Assembly (NCBI GenBank): GCA_034437455.1
Contig: DAOTUB010000333.1
Span: 1 to 34,313, forward strand
Reading direction: 5' to 3'
DNA length: 34,313 nt
Origin: DAOTUB01 sp034437455
Lineage (GTDB): Bacteria; Chloroflexota; Anaerolineae; B4-G1
The translations under genes were made by a program, and so were the position numbers. The notes beneath the pieces were generated by a model. That model was not told the DNA's origin. It saw nothing but the letters and a program-made list of their open reading frames with translations, and ran no database searches. Positions 14,075 through 22,510 of this stretch are shown in pieces (the first letter of the stretch is position 1; each line of letters opens with the position of its first letter).

Positions 14075-15113
14075 ACAAACGATGATATTGAGACAGCTTT
14101 CAGACGCTTTGGGCGTTTCGGGGAACGAGGACGATGTGCGCGCCGTCGTGCTTGACGCGATACAGGACCACGTGGACGAGATCAAGGTGGATGCCTTGGG
14201 CAACGTCCTGGCCTTCAAGCGCGGGACGGGACGGCAGCGGTTGCGCGTGATGCTGGACGCCCACATGGACGAGGTCGGCTTGATGGTCGTGGGGTACGAT
14301 GTGGATGGCCGGGGCTTTTTGAAGGTGCGATCCGTCGGCGGCATTGATCCCCGTCTGCTGCCCGGTACGCTCCTCCAGGTCGGCCCCGACCGCATTCCCG
14401 GTGTCATCGGCATCAAACCGATCCACCTATTCGAAGAGAAAGACAATCGCGTCCTCAAACTCGAAGAGTTGATCGTGGACATCGGGGCCAAGGACAAAGA
14501 GGAGGCCAAGAAGCTGGCGCCGGTGGGGACATATGCCATGTTTTCCACCCGGTTTCGGGAGCTGGGCCCCACCGTCACCGGTAAGGCCTTTGACGACCGG
14601 GCCGGGTGCGCGGTGATGGTGGAGCTTTTGCAGGGCGAGCGGTTTCGCTTCGACCTCCACGCGGCTTTCACCGTACAGGAGGAGGTTGGATTGCGCGGGG
14701 CGAAAGTGGCGGCTTATGCCATCGATCCTGACTGCGCCTTTGCGTTCGAGGGTACCATCGCCGACGACATACCCAAGGACAAAAAAGACGTCAGCCCCAC
14801 GACGGAATTGGGAAAAGGGCCGGCGATCACGCTGATGGATCGCTCCTTCATCGCCGACCGGCGACTGGTGAAACTGTTGACCGATACGGCCACGGAACTC
14901 GATATCCCATACCAGTTCAAACAGCCGGGCGTCGGTGGCACCGATGCGGGGGCCATTCATCAGACACGGGAAGGAGTGCCCTCGGTGACGGTGGCGGTGC
15001 CTTGCCGCTACATCCACAGTCCTGTGGCGCTCCTGAGCCTGGACGATTTCAACCATACCGTGCGGCTGATGCGCGAATCTCTTTCGCGCCTCACGCGGCG
15101 TACCTTGCAGTAG
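14067..15113 (+). CDS. M42 family aminopeptidase, copy 2
   Basis: A 348-aa M42 peptidase starting at GTG 14067 inside the end of copy 1. All ligands are present: DAHMDEVG, AFDDRAG, VQEEVGLRGA, and CRYIHSP at the end. The fourth ligand position reads FEGTIADD, with Glu where copies 1 and 3 have Asp (ALDVT, AVDVT). That variant is known in the FrvX/glutamyl-aminopeptidase-like branch and may shift metal or substrate preference. The copies are distant paralogues, not a recent duplication. Confidence 0.93.
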   Translation: MSKQTMILRQLSDALGVSGNEDDVRAVVLDAIQDHVDEIKVDALGNVLAFKRGTGRQRLRVMLDAHMDEVGLMVVGYDVDGRGFLKVRSVGGIDPRLLPGTLLQVGPDRIPGVIGIKPIHLFEEKDNRVLKLEELIVDIGAKDKEEAKKLAPVGTYAMFSTRFRELGPTVTGKAFDDRAGCAVMVELLQGERFRFDLHAAFTVQEEVGLRGAKVAAYAIDPDCAFAFEGTIADDIPKDKKDVSPTTELGKGPAITLMDRSFIADRRLVKLLTDTATELDIPYQFKQPGVGGTDAGAIHQTREGVPSVTVAVPCRYIHSPVALLSLDDFNHTVRLMRESLSRLTRRTLQ

Positions 15114-15125
15114 GGAGAAAAACTG

Positions 15126-16109
15126 ATGAGAGAACTGATACAAAAGTTAGTGGAAACCTACGGCCCTTCAGGAGCCGAGGAGCAGATTCGGGACGTCATC
15201 CGCGCCGAGGTGGAACCCCTGGCCGACGAAATTCGGGTGGATCCGTTGGGAAGCTTGGTCGTCCGCAAGCAGGGTGGTGAGGGCAAACGCATCGCGCTGG
15301 CCGCCCACATGGACGAGATCGGCGTGATGGCGACGTACGTGGACGAGAAGGGGTTTGCCCGCCTCACGCGCATCGGCGGGGTGCGCTCGCTCACCTGCGT
15401 GGGCGCGCGCGTCGCCTTTGCCGATGGGACGATAGGCGTCATCGGTGTCGAGGAAAAGCGCGAGGACCTGACCAAGCTTCCCACGTTCGAACAACTCTAC
15501 CTTGACGTGGGGGCCACGAGCCGCGACGATTGCCCTATCCAGGTGGGCGACCCGGCGGCCTTTGTGCGGCCTTTTGTCCCGCAGGGCAGACGATTGATCT
15601 CCAAGGCGATGGACGACCGCATCGGCTGCGCGATACTGATCGAGACGCTGCGCCGGCTGAAGAATACCCCGCACGATCTCTACTTTGTCTTTAGCGTGCA
15701 GGAGGAGGTCGGGCTGCGTGGCGCGCGCACCTCCGCCTACGGCATCGACCCCGACCTGGCCATCGCGGTGGACGTGACCGGCACGGGAGACAAACCCGAG
15801 GCGCGACCAATGGCAGTGACGTTGGGCAAGGGGCCGGCGGTAAAGGTCAAGGATTCAGGGATGATCGCCCATCCGGCAGTGCGGGATCTGATGGTACAGC
15901 GGGCGAAGGAAGCGGAAATTCCCTATCAGCTCGAAGTCCTGGAGAGAGGCTCTACCGACGCGGCGGCGATGCAATTGGTGCGCGCTGGAGTGCCCGCCGG
16001 TTGTCTCTCCATCCCCACCCGCTACCTTCACACCCCTTCGGAGATGGTGGATGAAGAAGACGTGGAAAACAGCGTAAAGCTGCTGCTGGAGATACTGCGG
16101 AAAGAGTGA
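15126..16109 (+). CDS. M42 family aminopeptidase, copy 3
   Basis: A 327-aa M42 peptidase, 12 bp after copy 2, with AGGGAG upstream of ATG 15126. The metal site residues are in AAHMDEIG, AMDDRIG, VQEEVGLRGA, AVDVTGTGD and TRYLHTP. It is the shortest of the three. With copies 1 and 2 it could form homo- or mixed TET complexes; mixed TET assemblies have been described in archaea. Their cotranscription here is the supporting context, and any mixing is inference. The transcript ends at a strong terminator at 16123-16162. Confidence 0.93.
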   Translation: MRELIQKLVETYGPSGAEEQIRDVIRAEVEPLADEIRVDPLGSLVVRKQGGEGKRIALAAHMDEIGVMATYVDEKGFARLTRIGGVRSLTCVGARVAFADGTIGVIGVEEKREDLTKLPTFEQLYLDVGATSRDDCPIQVGDPAAFVRPFVPQGRRLISKAMDDRIGCAILIETLRRLKNTPHDLYFVFSVQEEVGLRGARTSAYGIDPDLAIAVDVTGTGDKPEARPMAVTLGKGPAVKVKDSGMIAHPAVRDLMVQRAKEAEIPYQLEVLERGSTDAAAMQLVRAGVPAGCLSIPTRYLHTPSEMVDEEDVENSVKLLLEILRKE

Positions 16110-16122
16110 CTTGTGCAATGTG

Positions 16123-16162
16123 AGAACCCCGGTTTTTGCCTCTGAAAACCGGGGTTCTTTGG
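16123..16162 (+). terminator. Strong rho-independent terminator of the M42 operon
   Basis: A perfect 14-bp stem, AGAACCCCGGTTTT (16123-16136) with AAAACCGGGGTTCT (16145-16158), has an 8-nt loop and a short T tail. It starts 13 bp after the last M42 stop. Confidence 0.9.
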
Positions 16163-16179
16163 CAAATATGAGAGGAGGA

Positions 16180-16319
16180 GTATCTTCTCAATAATTCGGG
16201 GCAGTACTGTAGCCGCACTTTCCATAGCGCGCGGTATGGAAACCGCGACTACCTCTAACCGAAATGAAATGCACCCTTCTCAATAATTCGGGGCAGTAGC
16301 CGAGGTTTTGAGAAGATAC
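16180..16319. mobile_element. MITE-like element with GTATCTTCTCAA ends and an internal hairpin
   Basis: The left end GTATCTTCTCAA (16180-16191) and right end TTGAGAAGATAC (16308-16319) are 12-bp inverted repeats identical to those of the MITE at 26693-26803. A 23-bp direct repeat beginning CTTCTCAATAATTCGGG is present at 16184-16206 and 16276-16298. It flanks a hairpin segment (TGTAGCCGC, TTTCCATA/TATGGAAA) related to the interior of the element at 495-615. This reads as one MITE that received a second repeat or was internally duplicated. No clear target duplication is seen. Its right end lies 12 bp before the comEA start. Confidence 0.75.
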
Positions 16320-16331
16320 AGGGAGGGGAGG

Positions 16332-16952
16332 ATGGATCAGAGGCTCGGAAAACAACAGGGCTATATTATTCTCTGTTCAGTGCTCAGCCTCGTGGTGGGC
16401 GGCGCGGTCGTTTATTTCACTCTGCGGCCCCAAAAGACGAACCCACCTATCATCGTCTCTACCCCGTTTCCAACCCCGACTTTGTCCCCCACTGCTAGCG
16501 CAACGCCGGCTCCCATCCGCGTCTATGTCAGCGGCGCAGTGCTCCAGCCTGCGGTCTACGAACTTGCCCCGGGTAGCATCATCCAGGATGCGGTGAAGGC
16601 GGCGGGCGGCCCGGCTGATGACGCCGACCTCGAGTACATCAATCTGGCGCTGGAATTGCGGGATCAACAGCGGATCCACGTGCCGCGCCAGGGGGAATCG
16701 AATCCACCCCCAGCAGTTTCAGGCGGATCGTCAGGGAGCAGAGAAGCAGCAGGAGCGCCGATCAACATCAACACCGCTACGGCGGCAGAATTGGAGACGC
16801 TGCCGCGTGTCGGGCCGACGATGGCGCAGCGCATCATCAAGTATCGCGAGGCGAACGGGCCATTCGCGACGATTGAAGAGATCCAAAACGTGCAGGGCAT
16901 CGGCCCGGCGACCTTTGAAGGATTCCAGGGCCTGATCGCCGTGGGGCCGTAG
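16332..16952 (+). CDS. comEA: ComEA-like DNA-uptake protein
   Basis: A 206-aa protein with an N-terminal TM anchor (about 11-31), a Pro/Thr linker, an SLBB domain (about 63-118, IRVYVSGAVLQPAVYEL) and a C-terminal double helix-hairpin-helix (about 144-204: ININTATAAELETLP, VGPTMAQRII, IQNVQGIGPATF). This is the full ComEA arrangement, which binds incoming DNA outside the membrane during transformation. ATG 16332 is used with AGGGAG 6 nt upstream; the MITE end at 16308-16319 lies just before it, so the native leader may have been altered. comEC is not adjacent. Together with dprA at 25564 it supports natural competence. Confidence 0.92.
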   Translation: MDQRLGKQQGYIILCSVLSLVVGGAVVYFTLRPQKTNPPIIVSTPFPTPTLSPTASATPAPIRVYVSGAVLQPAVYELAPGSIIQDAVKAAGGPADDADLEYINLALELRDQQRIHVPRQGESNPPPAVSGGSSGSREAAGAPININTATAAELETLPRVGPTMAQRIIKYREANGPFATIEEIQNVQGIGPATFEGFQGLIAVGP

Positions 16953-16962
16953 AACACGTGCA

Positions 16963-17550
16963 TTAGTCACACACGATTTCTTCGATCTTGCCTCCATAAA
17001 GGCGATAGATTCGATTGTGATGGTGGGGGAACGCCAGCATGCTGTCAGGATCTAGTTGGCAATATGCGCCTCGTATGACGCGCCCGATCATGCCATGCGC
17101 CACGGCAACCACGAGCGACTCTTCTGGTATCGTGGCGAGCCAGGCAACGGCCCGTTCGTAAACCTGGGCGTAACTTTCTCCACCAGGGATCACGTATTCC
17201 CATTTGTTTTCCTCGCGCTCTTTCCGCGCACCAGGGTACTGGATGTCTATCTGAGCATTTGTCAATCCCTGCCACTGCCCCATGTTGTGCTCGCTGAGCA
17301 ATGACTCGGCCACGATCTGCCCTGGATCGATGCCGAGCCATCGGGCGATGATCCCGGCTGTGTTCATTGCCCTTCCCAACGGACTGCTGACGATGCGAAC
17401 GGCGCTGCTGTCTGTGAATTCGCGGAGCAACCGTCGTCCGACGGCTTCCGCCTGAAGGATGCCACGAGCCGTCAGTGGAGAATCCTTATGTCCTTGCCAG
17501 CGTCCCTCCCGGTTCCAGGTCGTCTCGCCGTGTCGCGTCAAGTAGATCAT
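16963..17550 (-). CDS. Histidine phosphatase family protein (phosphoglycerate mutase-like)
   Basis: A 195-aa protein with the phosphohistidine motif YLTRHGETTWN at the N-terminus, SSPLGRAMNTA and the second catalytic His in VAVAHGMIGR. These mark the cofactor-dependent mutase/broad phosphatase superfamily; the short length fits phosphatases (CobC, PhoE or GpmB-like) rather than true glycolytic mutases. It is the last gene of the trp transcript: its ATG overlaps the trpF stop by 4 nt (ATGA). No role in tryptophan synthesis is established for this family, and its substrate is unknown. Confidence 0.88.
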   Translation of the reverse strand: MIYLTRHGETTWNREGRWQGHKDSPLTARGILQAEAVGRRLLREFTDSSAVRIVSSPLGRAMNTAGIIARWLGIDPGQIVAESLLSEHNMGQWQGLTNAQIDIQYPGARKEREENKWEYVIPGGESYAQVYERAVAWLATIPEESLVVAVAHGMIGRVIRGAYCQLDPDSMLAFPHHHNRIYRLYGGKIEEIVCD

Positions 17551-18188
17551 TCGCTGCTTTTGGCTGCAACGACAAAACGGCGTACTTGCTCGTGATCCTT
17601 GCGCCCCGGCGCCGCCTCGACGCCGCTGGCGACGTCCACTCCCCAGGGACGTACCACGCGAATTGCCTCGGCTACGTTTTCTGGGACCAATCCGCCCGCG
17701 AGCAGGATTGGTCCATGTTCCCTAGCTTGCATGGCCAGTTCCCAGTCAAAGGTTTTTCCGGTGCCGCCCGGTTGACCGGGGACGTAGGTGTCCAACAGGT
17801 AGGCCGTTGCCTGGTAGCGTTCGAGCTTGGCCAGCGAGCCTCCATCACGGACGCGAAAGCCCTTGATGGCGTCGATCCCTTCATCCATCAGAGCGCGCAC
17901 CATCTCGGGCGGTTCTGCGCCGTGGAGCTGGACATAGTCCAGGCCGCAGTGGGCGACGATCTGCCGTACGCTGTCTGGATCCCCATCCACAAAGACACCG
18001 ACGAAGGAGACACGGGGACAAGGGGACAAGGAGACATGGAGTGCTTCGGTGATCTGATGGGCTTGGTCTGGCGTCACGGAGCGAGGACTGGGAGGATAGA
18101 AGATAAAGCCCAGGAGGTCGGCTCCGGCCTCGGCGGCGACCAGCGCGTCCTCTGTATTGGTGATGCCGCAGATTTTGACTCGGGTCAC
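17547..18188 (-). CDS. trpF: Phosphoribosylanthranilate isomerase
   Basis: A 213-aa TIM-barrel enzyme for the third step of the tryptophan branch. Visible are the catalytic Cys in VKICGITNTEDA, GFIFYPPSPRSV, VQLHGAE, the aspartate in LLDTYVPG, ILLAGGLVPENV and the phosphate-binding GVDVASGVE. GTG 18188 overlaps the trpC stop (GTGA) and has GGAGG upstream. The segment LSPCPRVS before FVGVFVD is an insertion encoded by an octamer-repeat DNA stretch (18003-18038) between strand 2 and the VGVFV strand; it does not shift the frame and probably lengthens a surface loop. Confidence 0.93.
   Translation of the reverse strand: MTRVKICGITNTEDALVAAEAGADLLGFIFYPPSPRSVTPDQAHQITEALHVSLSPCPRVSFVGVFVDGDPDSVRQIVAHCGLDYVQLHGAEPPEMVRALMDEGIDAIKGFRVRDGGSLAKLERYQATAYLLDTYVPGQPGGTGKTFDWELAMQAREHGPILLAGGLVPENVAEAIRVVRPWGVDVASGVEAAPGRKDHEQVRRFVVAAKSSE
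18003..18038. repeat. In-frame octamer repeat inside trpF
   Basis: The minus strand reads as repeats of the type TGTCTCC, TTGTCCCC, TTGTCCCC, GTGTCTCC. It adds about eight residues (LSPCPRVS) to TrpF compared with the usual family spacing. Confidence 0.5.
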
Positions 18189-18973
18189 TCCAAACCTCCT
18201 GCCGCCAGTTCTTGTACCTTCGCCGGTCTATCGCGGGCCGTGACCAGCGATTCGCCCACCAGCACGGCGTCGGCTCCCATCTTTGCCAGGCGGCGCACGT
18301 CAGCGGCGGTATGCACGCCGCTTTCGGCCACCGCTATGGTATCACATGGCAGCAGGGAACGCAAGCGTCCAAACGTCGCCAGGTCGACGCTAAAGTCGCG
18401 TAGATCGCGGTTGTTGATGCCCACCACCCGGGGATGGAGCGGCAGCACTCGTTCCACCTCCTGCTCGTCGTGTACTTCCACCAGGGCGGTCATCCCCAGT
18501 TCGTGAGTCAGGGCCAATAACTCGGCAAGCGTCTCGTTGGGGAGGACGGCTGCGATGAGCAGCAAGGCATCGGCGGCGTGGGCGCGGGCCTCGTAGACCT
18601 GGTATGGATCGAAGATGAAATCCTTGCGCAGCAAAGGAATGGTTGCCCCCAATGCCTCCCGGATGCGGTCCAGATATTCGAGCTTGCCCTGGAAGAATTT
18701 TTCGTCGGTGAGCACCGAGATGGCCGCGGCGCCGTTGGCAGCGTAGGTCGTCGCCAACCGCGCAGGGTCAAAATCGGCGCAAAGCAACCCTCTGGAGGGG
18801 GAAGCCCGCTTGATTTCGGCGATGAGGCTGACGCCCTCGCCGCGCAAGGCCGCGGCAAAGTCGAGAGAGGGAGGCAGGTCGGCCCCTCGCGCCTTTAGAT
18901 CGGCCAGGGGCACGACCTGCCGTCGCGCCTCAAGCTCTTTCCGTTTGTGAGCCATGATCTCGTCCAGGATCAC
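18185..18973 (-). CDS. trpC: Indole-3-glycerol phosphate synthase
   Basis: A 262-aa TIM-barrel enzyme converting CdRP to indole-3-glycerol phosphate. Diagnostic motifs are IAEIKRASPSRG (catalytic Lys), LLRKDFIFDPYQVYEAR, VEVHDEQEVERVL, VGINNRDLRDF and VAESGVHTAADV. GTG 18973 follows the trpD stop by 3 bp with GGGGAG upstream. The DNA overlaps trpF by 4 nt, so TrpC and TrpF are separate proteins here, unlike the fused enterobacterial enzyme. Confidence 0.95.
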   Translation of the reverse strand: MILDEIMAHKRKELEARRQVVPLADLKARGADLPPSLDFAAALRGEGVSLIAEIKRASPSRGLLCADFDPARLATTYAANGAAAISVLTDEKFFQGKLEYLDRIREALGATIPLLRKDFIFDPYQVYEARAHAADALLLIAAVLPNETLAELLALTHELGMTALVEVHDEQEVERVLPLHPRVVGINNRDLRDFSVDLATFGRLRSLLPCDTIAVAESGVHTAADVRRLAKMGADAVLVGESLVTARDRPAKVQELAAGGLE

Positions 18974-18976
18974 GGC

Positions 18977-19999
18977 TCAACTCCCCCCGTTGTTGGTGAA
19001 AGCGACCAGTGCGTCCAGCCTGGCCCGCGCAGCGCCAGAGTCAATGCTCTGAGCGGCCATCCTCAGCCCCTCGGTGAGATCGTCCGCCACCCCACCGGCC
19101 ACGAGCGCGGCAGAGGTGTTGAGGAGCACCACGTCTCGTTTGGGACCCGGTTCCCCGTCCATGATCGCGCGCGTGATCACTCCGTTCTCCTCCGCTTCTC
19201 CCCCCGCGAGATCGGCCAGCATCGCCCGCGGCAGGCCCAGGTCCAGCGGGTCCAGGGCGAAGGTTTTCACGTACCCGTCCTGCAACTGGGAGACCTGGTT
19301 GGGGCCGGTGGTGGAAAGCTCGTCCAGACCGTCGGCTCCGTGGACGACGAACGCGGCCTGGCTGCCCAGCGAACCCAACACCTGGGCCATCATCTCGGTG
19401 AGCGCCCCATCGTACACGCCCAGCACCTGCGCCTGCGCCCCGGCGGGATTGGTGAGCGGCCCCAGGATGTTAAAGACGGTGCGCACGCCCATCTCGCGGC
19501 GGGGGCCGATGGCGTGCTTCATGGCCGGGTGGAGCCGGGGAGCGAAGAGGAAGCCGATCCCCACCTCGTCGATGCAGGCGGCGACCTTGTCCGGCGACAG
19601 ATCCAGGCGGACCCCTAACGTTTCGAGTACGTCGGCGCTGCCGCATTTGCTGGAGACGGAGCGGTTGCCGTGCTTGGCCACGGACAGCCCGGCCCCAGCA
19701 GCCACAAAAGCCGCTGCAGTCGAGATGTTGAACGTGTGAGCGCCGTCACCGCCGGTGCCGCAGGTATCTACCAGGAAGGACTGGCAGGGGCAGACAGAGA
19801 TGGCGTTGCGCCGCATGGCGCGGGCGAAACCGGTCACCTCCTCCACCGTCTCGCCCTTCAGTCGCAAAGCGACCAGGAATCCGCCGATCTGAGCCGGGGT
19901 GGTCTGGCCGGTCATGATCTGCTCCATCACCGATTCAGCTTCAGCTTCCGTCAAATCCTGATTTTCCAACAAGCGCGCGATTGCCTCTTTGATGTTCAT
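18977..19999 (-). CDS. trpD: Anthranilate phosphoribosyltransferase
   Basis: A 340-aa enzyme that transfers phosphoribose from PRPP to anthranilate. Visible are the PRPP-binding DTCGTGGDGAHTFNIST, AKHGNRSVSSKCGSAD and FLFAPRLHPAMK, and the acidic pair in LNTSAALVAGGVAD follows later. The N-terminal helical domain (TEAEAESVMEQIMTG) is also standard. ATG 19999 overlaps the trpG stop by 4 nt (ATGA), with GGAGG just upstream. It is not fused to trpG. Confidence 0.96.
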   Translation of the reverse strand: MNIKEAIARLLENQDLTEAEAESVMEQIMTGQTTPAQIGGFLVALRLKGETVEEVTGFARAMRRNAISVCPCQSFLVDTCGTGGDGAHTFNISTAAAFVAAGAGLSVAKHGNRSVSSKCGSADVLETLGVRLDLSPDKVAACIDEVGIGFLFAPRLHPAMKHAIGPRREMGVRTVFNILGPLTNPAGAQAQVLGVYDGALTEMMAQVLGSLGSQAAFVVHGADGLDELSTTGPNQVSQLQDGYVKTFALDPLDLGLPRAMLADLAGGEAEENGVITRAIMDGEPGPKRDVVLLNTSAALVAGGVADDLTEGLRMAAQSIDSGAARARLDALVAFTNNGGS

Positions 20000-20580
20000 T
20001 TTGCACCTCCATTTTGATTCTCAATGGTTAAAAAGTTTTCCAACAGCCGCTTCCCCTCGCGGGTCAGGATGGATTCGGGGTGAAATTGCACGCCAAAGGT
20101 GGGGTAGCGATGATGACGAATGCCCATCACTTCCCCTTCGAGGGTGAAGGCGGTCACCTCCAGCGCAGAGGGCAGCGGTTCCTCGACGATGAGGGAATGG
20201 TACCGGGTGGCGGTGAAAGGATTGGGCAAGCTGGTGAACACGCCTTGATCGGTATGATAGATGGGCGAGGTTTTGCCGTGCATCAAGCGGGGCGCGCGTT
20301 CTACCTCCCCATCGAACACGTGGGCGATACACTGGTGCCCCAGACAGACGCCGAGGATGGGGACATCCTGGTGGAAATGGCGGATCACGTCGTTGGAGAT
20401 GCCGCCATCCTCCGGCGTGCCCGGCCCTGGCGAGATGATGATGTGAGAGGGGGCCAGTCGTTCCAGCTTCTCCAGGGTCACCTTGTCGTTGCGGTGTACA
20501 CAGACCTCCGCGCCTAGCTCTCCCAGATACTGGACCAGGTTGTAGGTGAAAGAATCATAGTTGTCAATTACGGCTATCAT
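19996..20580 (-). CDS. trpG: Anthranilate synthase component II, glutamine amidotransferase
   Basis: A 194-aa class I amidotransferase. The nucleophile is the Cys in GVCLGHQC, and the His-Glu pair is in FHPES; DNYDSFTYNL and SPGPGTPEDGG are standard. It supplies ammonia from glutamine to TrpE. The start is ATG 20580, 29 bp after trpE, with CGGAGG upstream; the frame remains open to 20616 but without a better site. Such proteins can also serve PabB for folate, though the location inside the trp operon supports TrpG. Confidence 0.95.
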   Translation of the reverse strand: MIAVIDNYDSFTYNLVQYLGELGAEVCVHRNDKVTLEKLERLAPSHIIISPGPGTPEDGGISNDVIRHFHQDVPILGVCLGHQCIAHVFDGEVERAPRLMHGKTSPIYHTDQGVFTSLPNPFTATRYHSLIVEEPLPSALEVTAFTLEGEVMGIRHHRYPTFGVQFHPESILTREGKRLLENFLTIENQNGGAK

Positions 20581-20609
20581 GTTCGTACCTCCGTTTCTAG
20601 AGATTTTCG

Positions 20610-22115
20610 TTACCAATCTCCGGTCTCGGCCATATTTATGGCCTCTGCCAGCGCCTGCGCCTTGTGAAGCGTCTCGTGATACTCTTTCGTCGGGTCCGAG
20701 TCGGCGACGATCCCTGCTCCGGCCTGCACGTGGACGGTGTCGCCCTGCATGACGACGGTGCGGATGCCGATGCAGGTATCCATGTTTCCCGAATGGCTAA
20801 AGTAGCCCACCGCTCCGGCGTAGGGGCCGCGCTGTTCGCCCTCCAGCTCGGCGATGATCTCCATAGCTCGCACCTTGGGCGCGCCGGAGACGGTCCCGGC
20901 GGGGAAGGTGGCCCGCAATAAGTCAAAGGCGTCCAGATCTGGCCGCAGCTCTCCATCCACGCCAGAGACGATGTGCATCACGTGCGAATACCGCTCGACG
21001 ATCATCATCTCTGGTACACGCACGCTCCCGTACTTGCAAACTCGTCCCAGGTCGTTGCGGCCCAGGTCTACCAGCATCACGTGCTCGGCCCGCTCCTTGG
21101 GGTCGGCCAGCAACTCCTCCGCCAGCGCCTCGTCCTCGGTTGGGTCGGCGCCTCGGGGCCGGGTGCCGGCGATGGGACGCACTTCGGCCCGGCGACCGTC
21201 CAGCCGGACCAACATCTCTGGCGAGGAGCCGATCAAGCGCAGCTCTCCCGGCAGCTCCAGGTAGAACATGTAGGGCGAGGGGTTCAGCATGCGCAACGCC
21301 CGATAGATGGTAAAGGAATCGGCCTTTGTGCGGCGGGAAAGCCGCTGCGAGAGCACCACCTGGAAGACGTCTCCGGCGGCGATGTACTCCTTTGCCTCAC
21401 GGACCGCCGCTTCAAAGTCGGCCTGTTCGAAATTGGACGCCCAAGAACTAGGTTGTTCATTTCCTTTAGTCGTTGGTATTGGCTCCGCATTCAGGGGACG
21501 GCGCAGACGAGAGACGATGGCCTCGATCTTTTGGGTCGCTGCCTCGTAAGCGGCTGCGACACCATAAGCGACTGCGGCATCGTCCTGGACGTGAGCGTTC
21601 GCCACCACCAGCAGCCGATGGCTGACGTGGTCAAAGATAACCAGGCTGTTAGCCAGCAGGAAGATCGCGTCGGGCAGATCCAGGCCGGGCCGGGGAGCCA
21701 GCGGCACCCGGTCGAAGAAGCGGGCCACGTCGTAACCCATATAGCCCACCATCCCGCCGCAAAAGCGCGGCAGCCCGTTGACAGCGGTGGGACGATAGCG
21801 AGAGAGGATCTCCTCCGCCGCAGCCAGCGGGTCGTTCTCCGAAGCATCAAGCTGCTGCACTGAGCCATCCTCCTTCAAAGAGACCTGCCCATCGCGGGCG
21901 GTGAGAATTCCTGCCGGTTCGACGCCCAGAAAGGAGTAGCGCCCTACTTGCTCTCCCTTCTCCACGCTCTCCAGGAGAAAAGAGGGGGTGTCGCCCCGTA
22001 ATTTAAGATATACCGAGACGGGTGTTTCCAGGTCGGCCGGCAGCTCTCGCCAGACCGGCATGATGTTTCCTCGTCCAGCTAATTTTTTTACTTCAGTCAA
22101 TGAGGGATGATACAT
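20610..22115 (-). CDS. trpE: Anthranilate synthase component I
   Basis: A 501-aa chorismate-using enzyme. The N-terminal LLESVE motif is the usual tryptophan feedback site. The C-terminal domain shows FQVVLSQRLSR, SSPEMLVRLDG, PIAGTRPRGADPTED, VDLGRNDLGRV, TFPAGTVSGAPK and YAGAVGYFS, all conserved. ATG 22115 has AAGGAG at 6 nt. It is the first structural gene of trpE-G-D-C-F and lies directly after the T-box terminator, so its expression should rise when tRNA-Trp is uncharged. trpA and trpB are not in the window. Confidence 0.96.
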   Translation of the reverse strand: MYHPSLTEVKKLAGRGNIMPVWRELPADLETPVSVYLKLRGDTPSFLLESVEKGEQVGRYSFLGVEPAGILTARDGQVSLKEDGSVQQLDASENDPLAAAEEILSRYRPTAVNGLPRFCGGMVGYMGYDVARFFDRVPLAPRPGLDLPDAIFLLANSLVIFDHVSHRLLVVANAHVQDDAAVAYGVAAAYEAATQKIEAIVSRLRRPLNAEPIPTTKGNEQPSSWASNFEQADFEAAVREAKEYIAAGDVFQVVLSQRLSRRTKADSFTIYRALRMLNPSPYMFYLELPGELRLIGSSPEMLVRLDGRRAEVRPIAGTRPRGADPTEDEALAEELLADPKERAEHVMLVDLGRNDLGRVCKYGSVRVPEMMIVERYSHVMHIVSGVDGELRPDLDAFDLLRATFPAGTVSGAPKVRAMEIIAELEGEQRGPYAGAVGYFSHSGNMDTCIGIRTVVMQGDTVHVQAGAGIVADSDPTKEYHETLHKAQALAEAINMAETGDW

Positions 22116-22125
22116 AAGCAACTCC

Positions 22126-22505
22126 TTATCCAAAAACCAAAAAAGCCCGTCCCCCAAGGGACGGGCTTTTACCCGCGGTGCCACCCTTCTTGGCTCTCTC
22201 GGCAACGATCCGAGAGGCCCGGAAACTGGAAAAAGAAAAACCGCCGTGAGAGCAAATCCCAGGCGGCGACAGCCAGCTTCACGCTCAGTAGATACGGGAC
22301 TCACCTGTTGTGAATCCGATACCCCCACCCGATAACGGGGATGAACCGGCTCAGACTACTACCACGCGTGGTGGATTCGCCCTGCGACTCCCAGGCCCAT
22401 TCACCATTCACCTTGGGGATCGGGTTTTCACCTTCTCCCGACTCTCTGGACCCCGCCTTGAATACCTACTATTCCTGTTCGCCGTCTTTCAATTATCTGA
22501 TTGTA
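22126..22505 (-). promoter_or_regulatory. T-box riboswitch leader controlling the trp operon
   Basis: The ~380-nt leader carries the canonical T-box sequence at 22172-22190 (AAGGGTGGCACCGCGG on the minus strand). Upstream is the 5' stem-I signature with AGAGAGTCGGG and GGTGAAAACCCG. In the distal part of stem I, GAATGGTGAATGGGCC contains two UGG triplets (22404-22406 and 22397-22399); the second, followed by G and the CCTGGGAG segment, is the better specifier candidate for tRNA-Trp. The terminator at 22143-22168 competes with the antiterminator formed by the T-box. Established: T-boxes bind uncharged tRNA and prevent termination. The Trp specificity is inferred from the specifier and the operon. 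Confidence 0.92.
22131..22168 (-). terminator. T-box-controlled terminator before trpE
   Basis: On the minus strand the stem AAGCCCGTCCC / GGGACGGGCTT (22143-22153, 22158-22168) is 11 bp and is followed by a T-rich run. It directly follows the T-box sequence, as required for termination/antitermination switching. Confidence 0.92.
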
Positions 22506-22510
22506 GGTCA

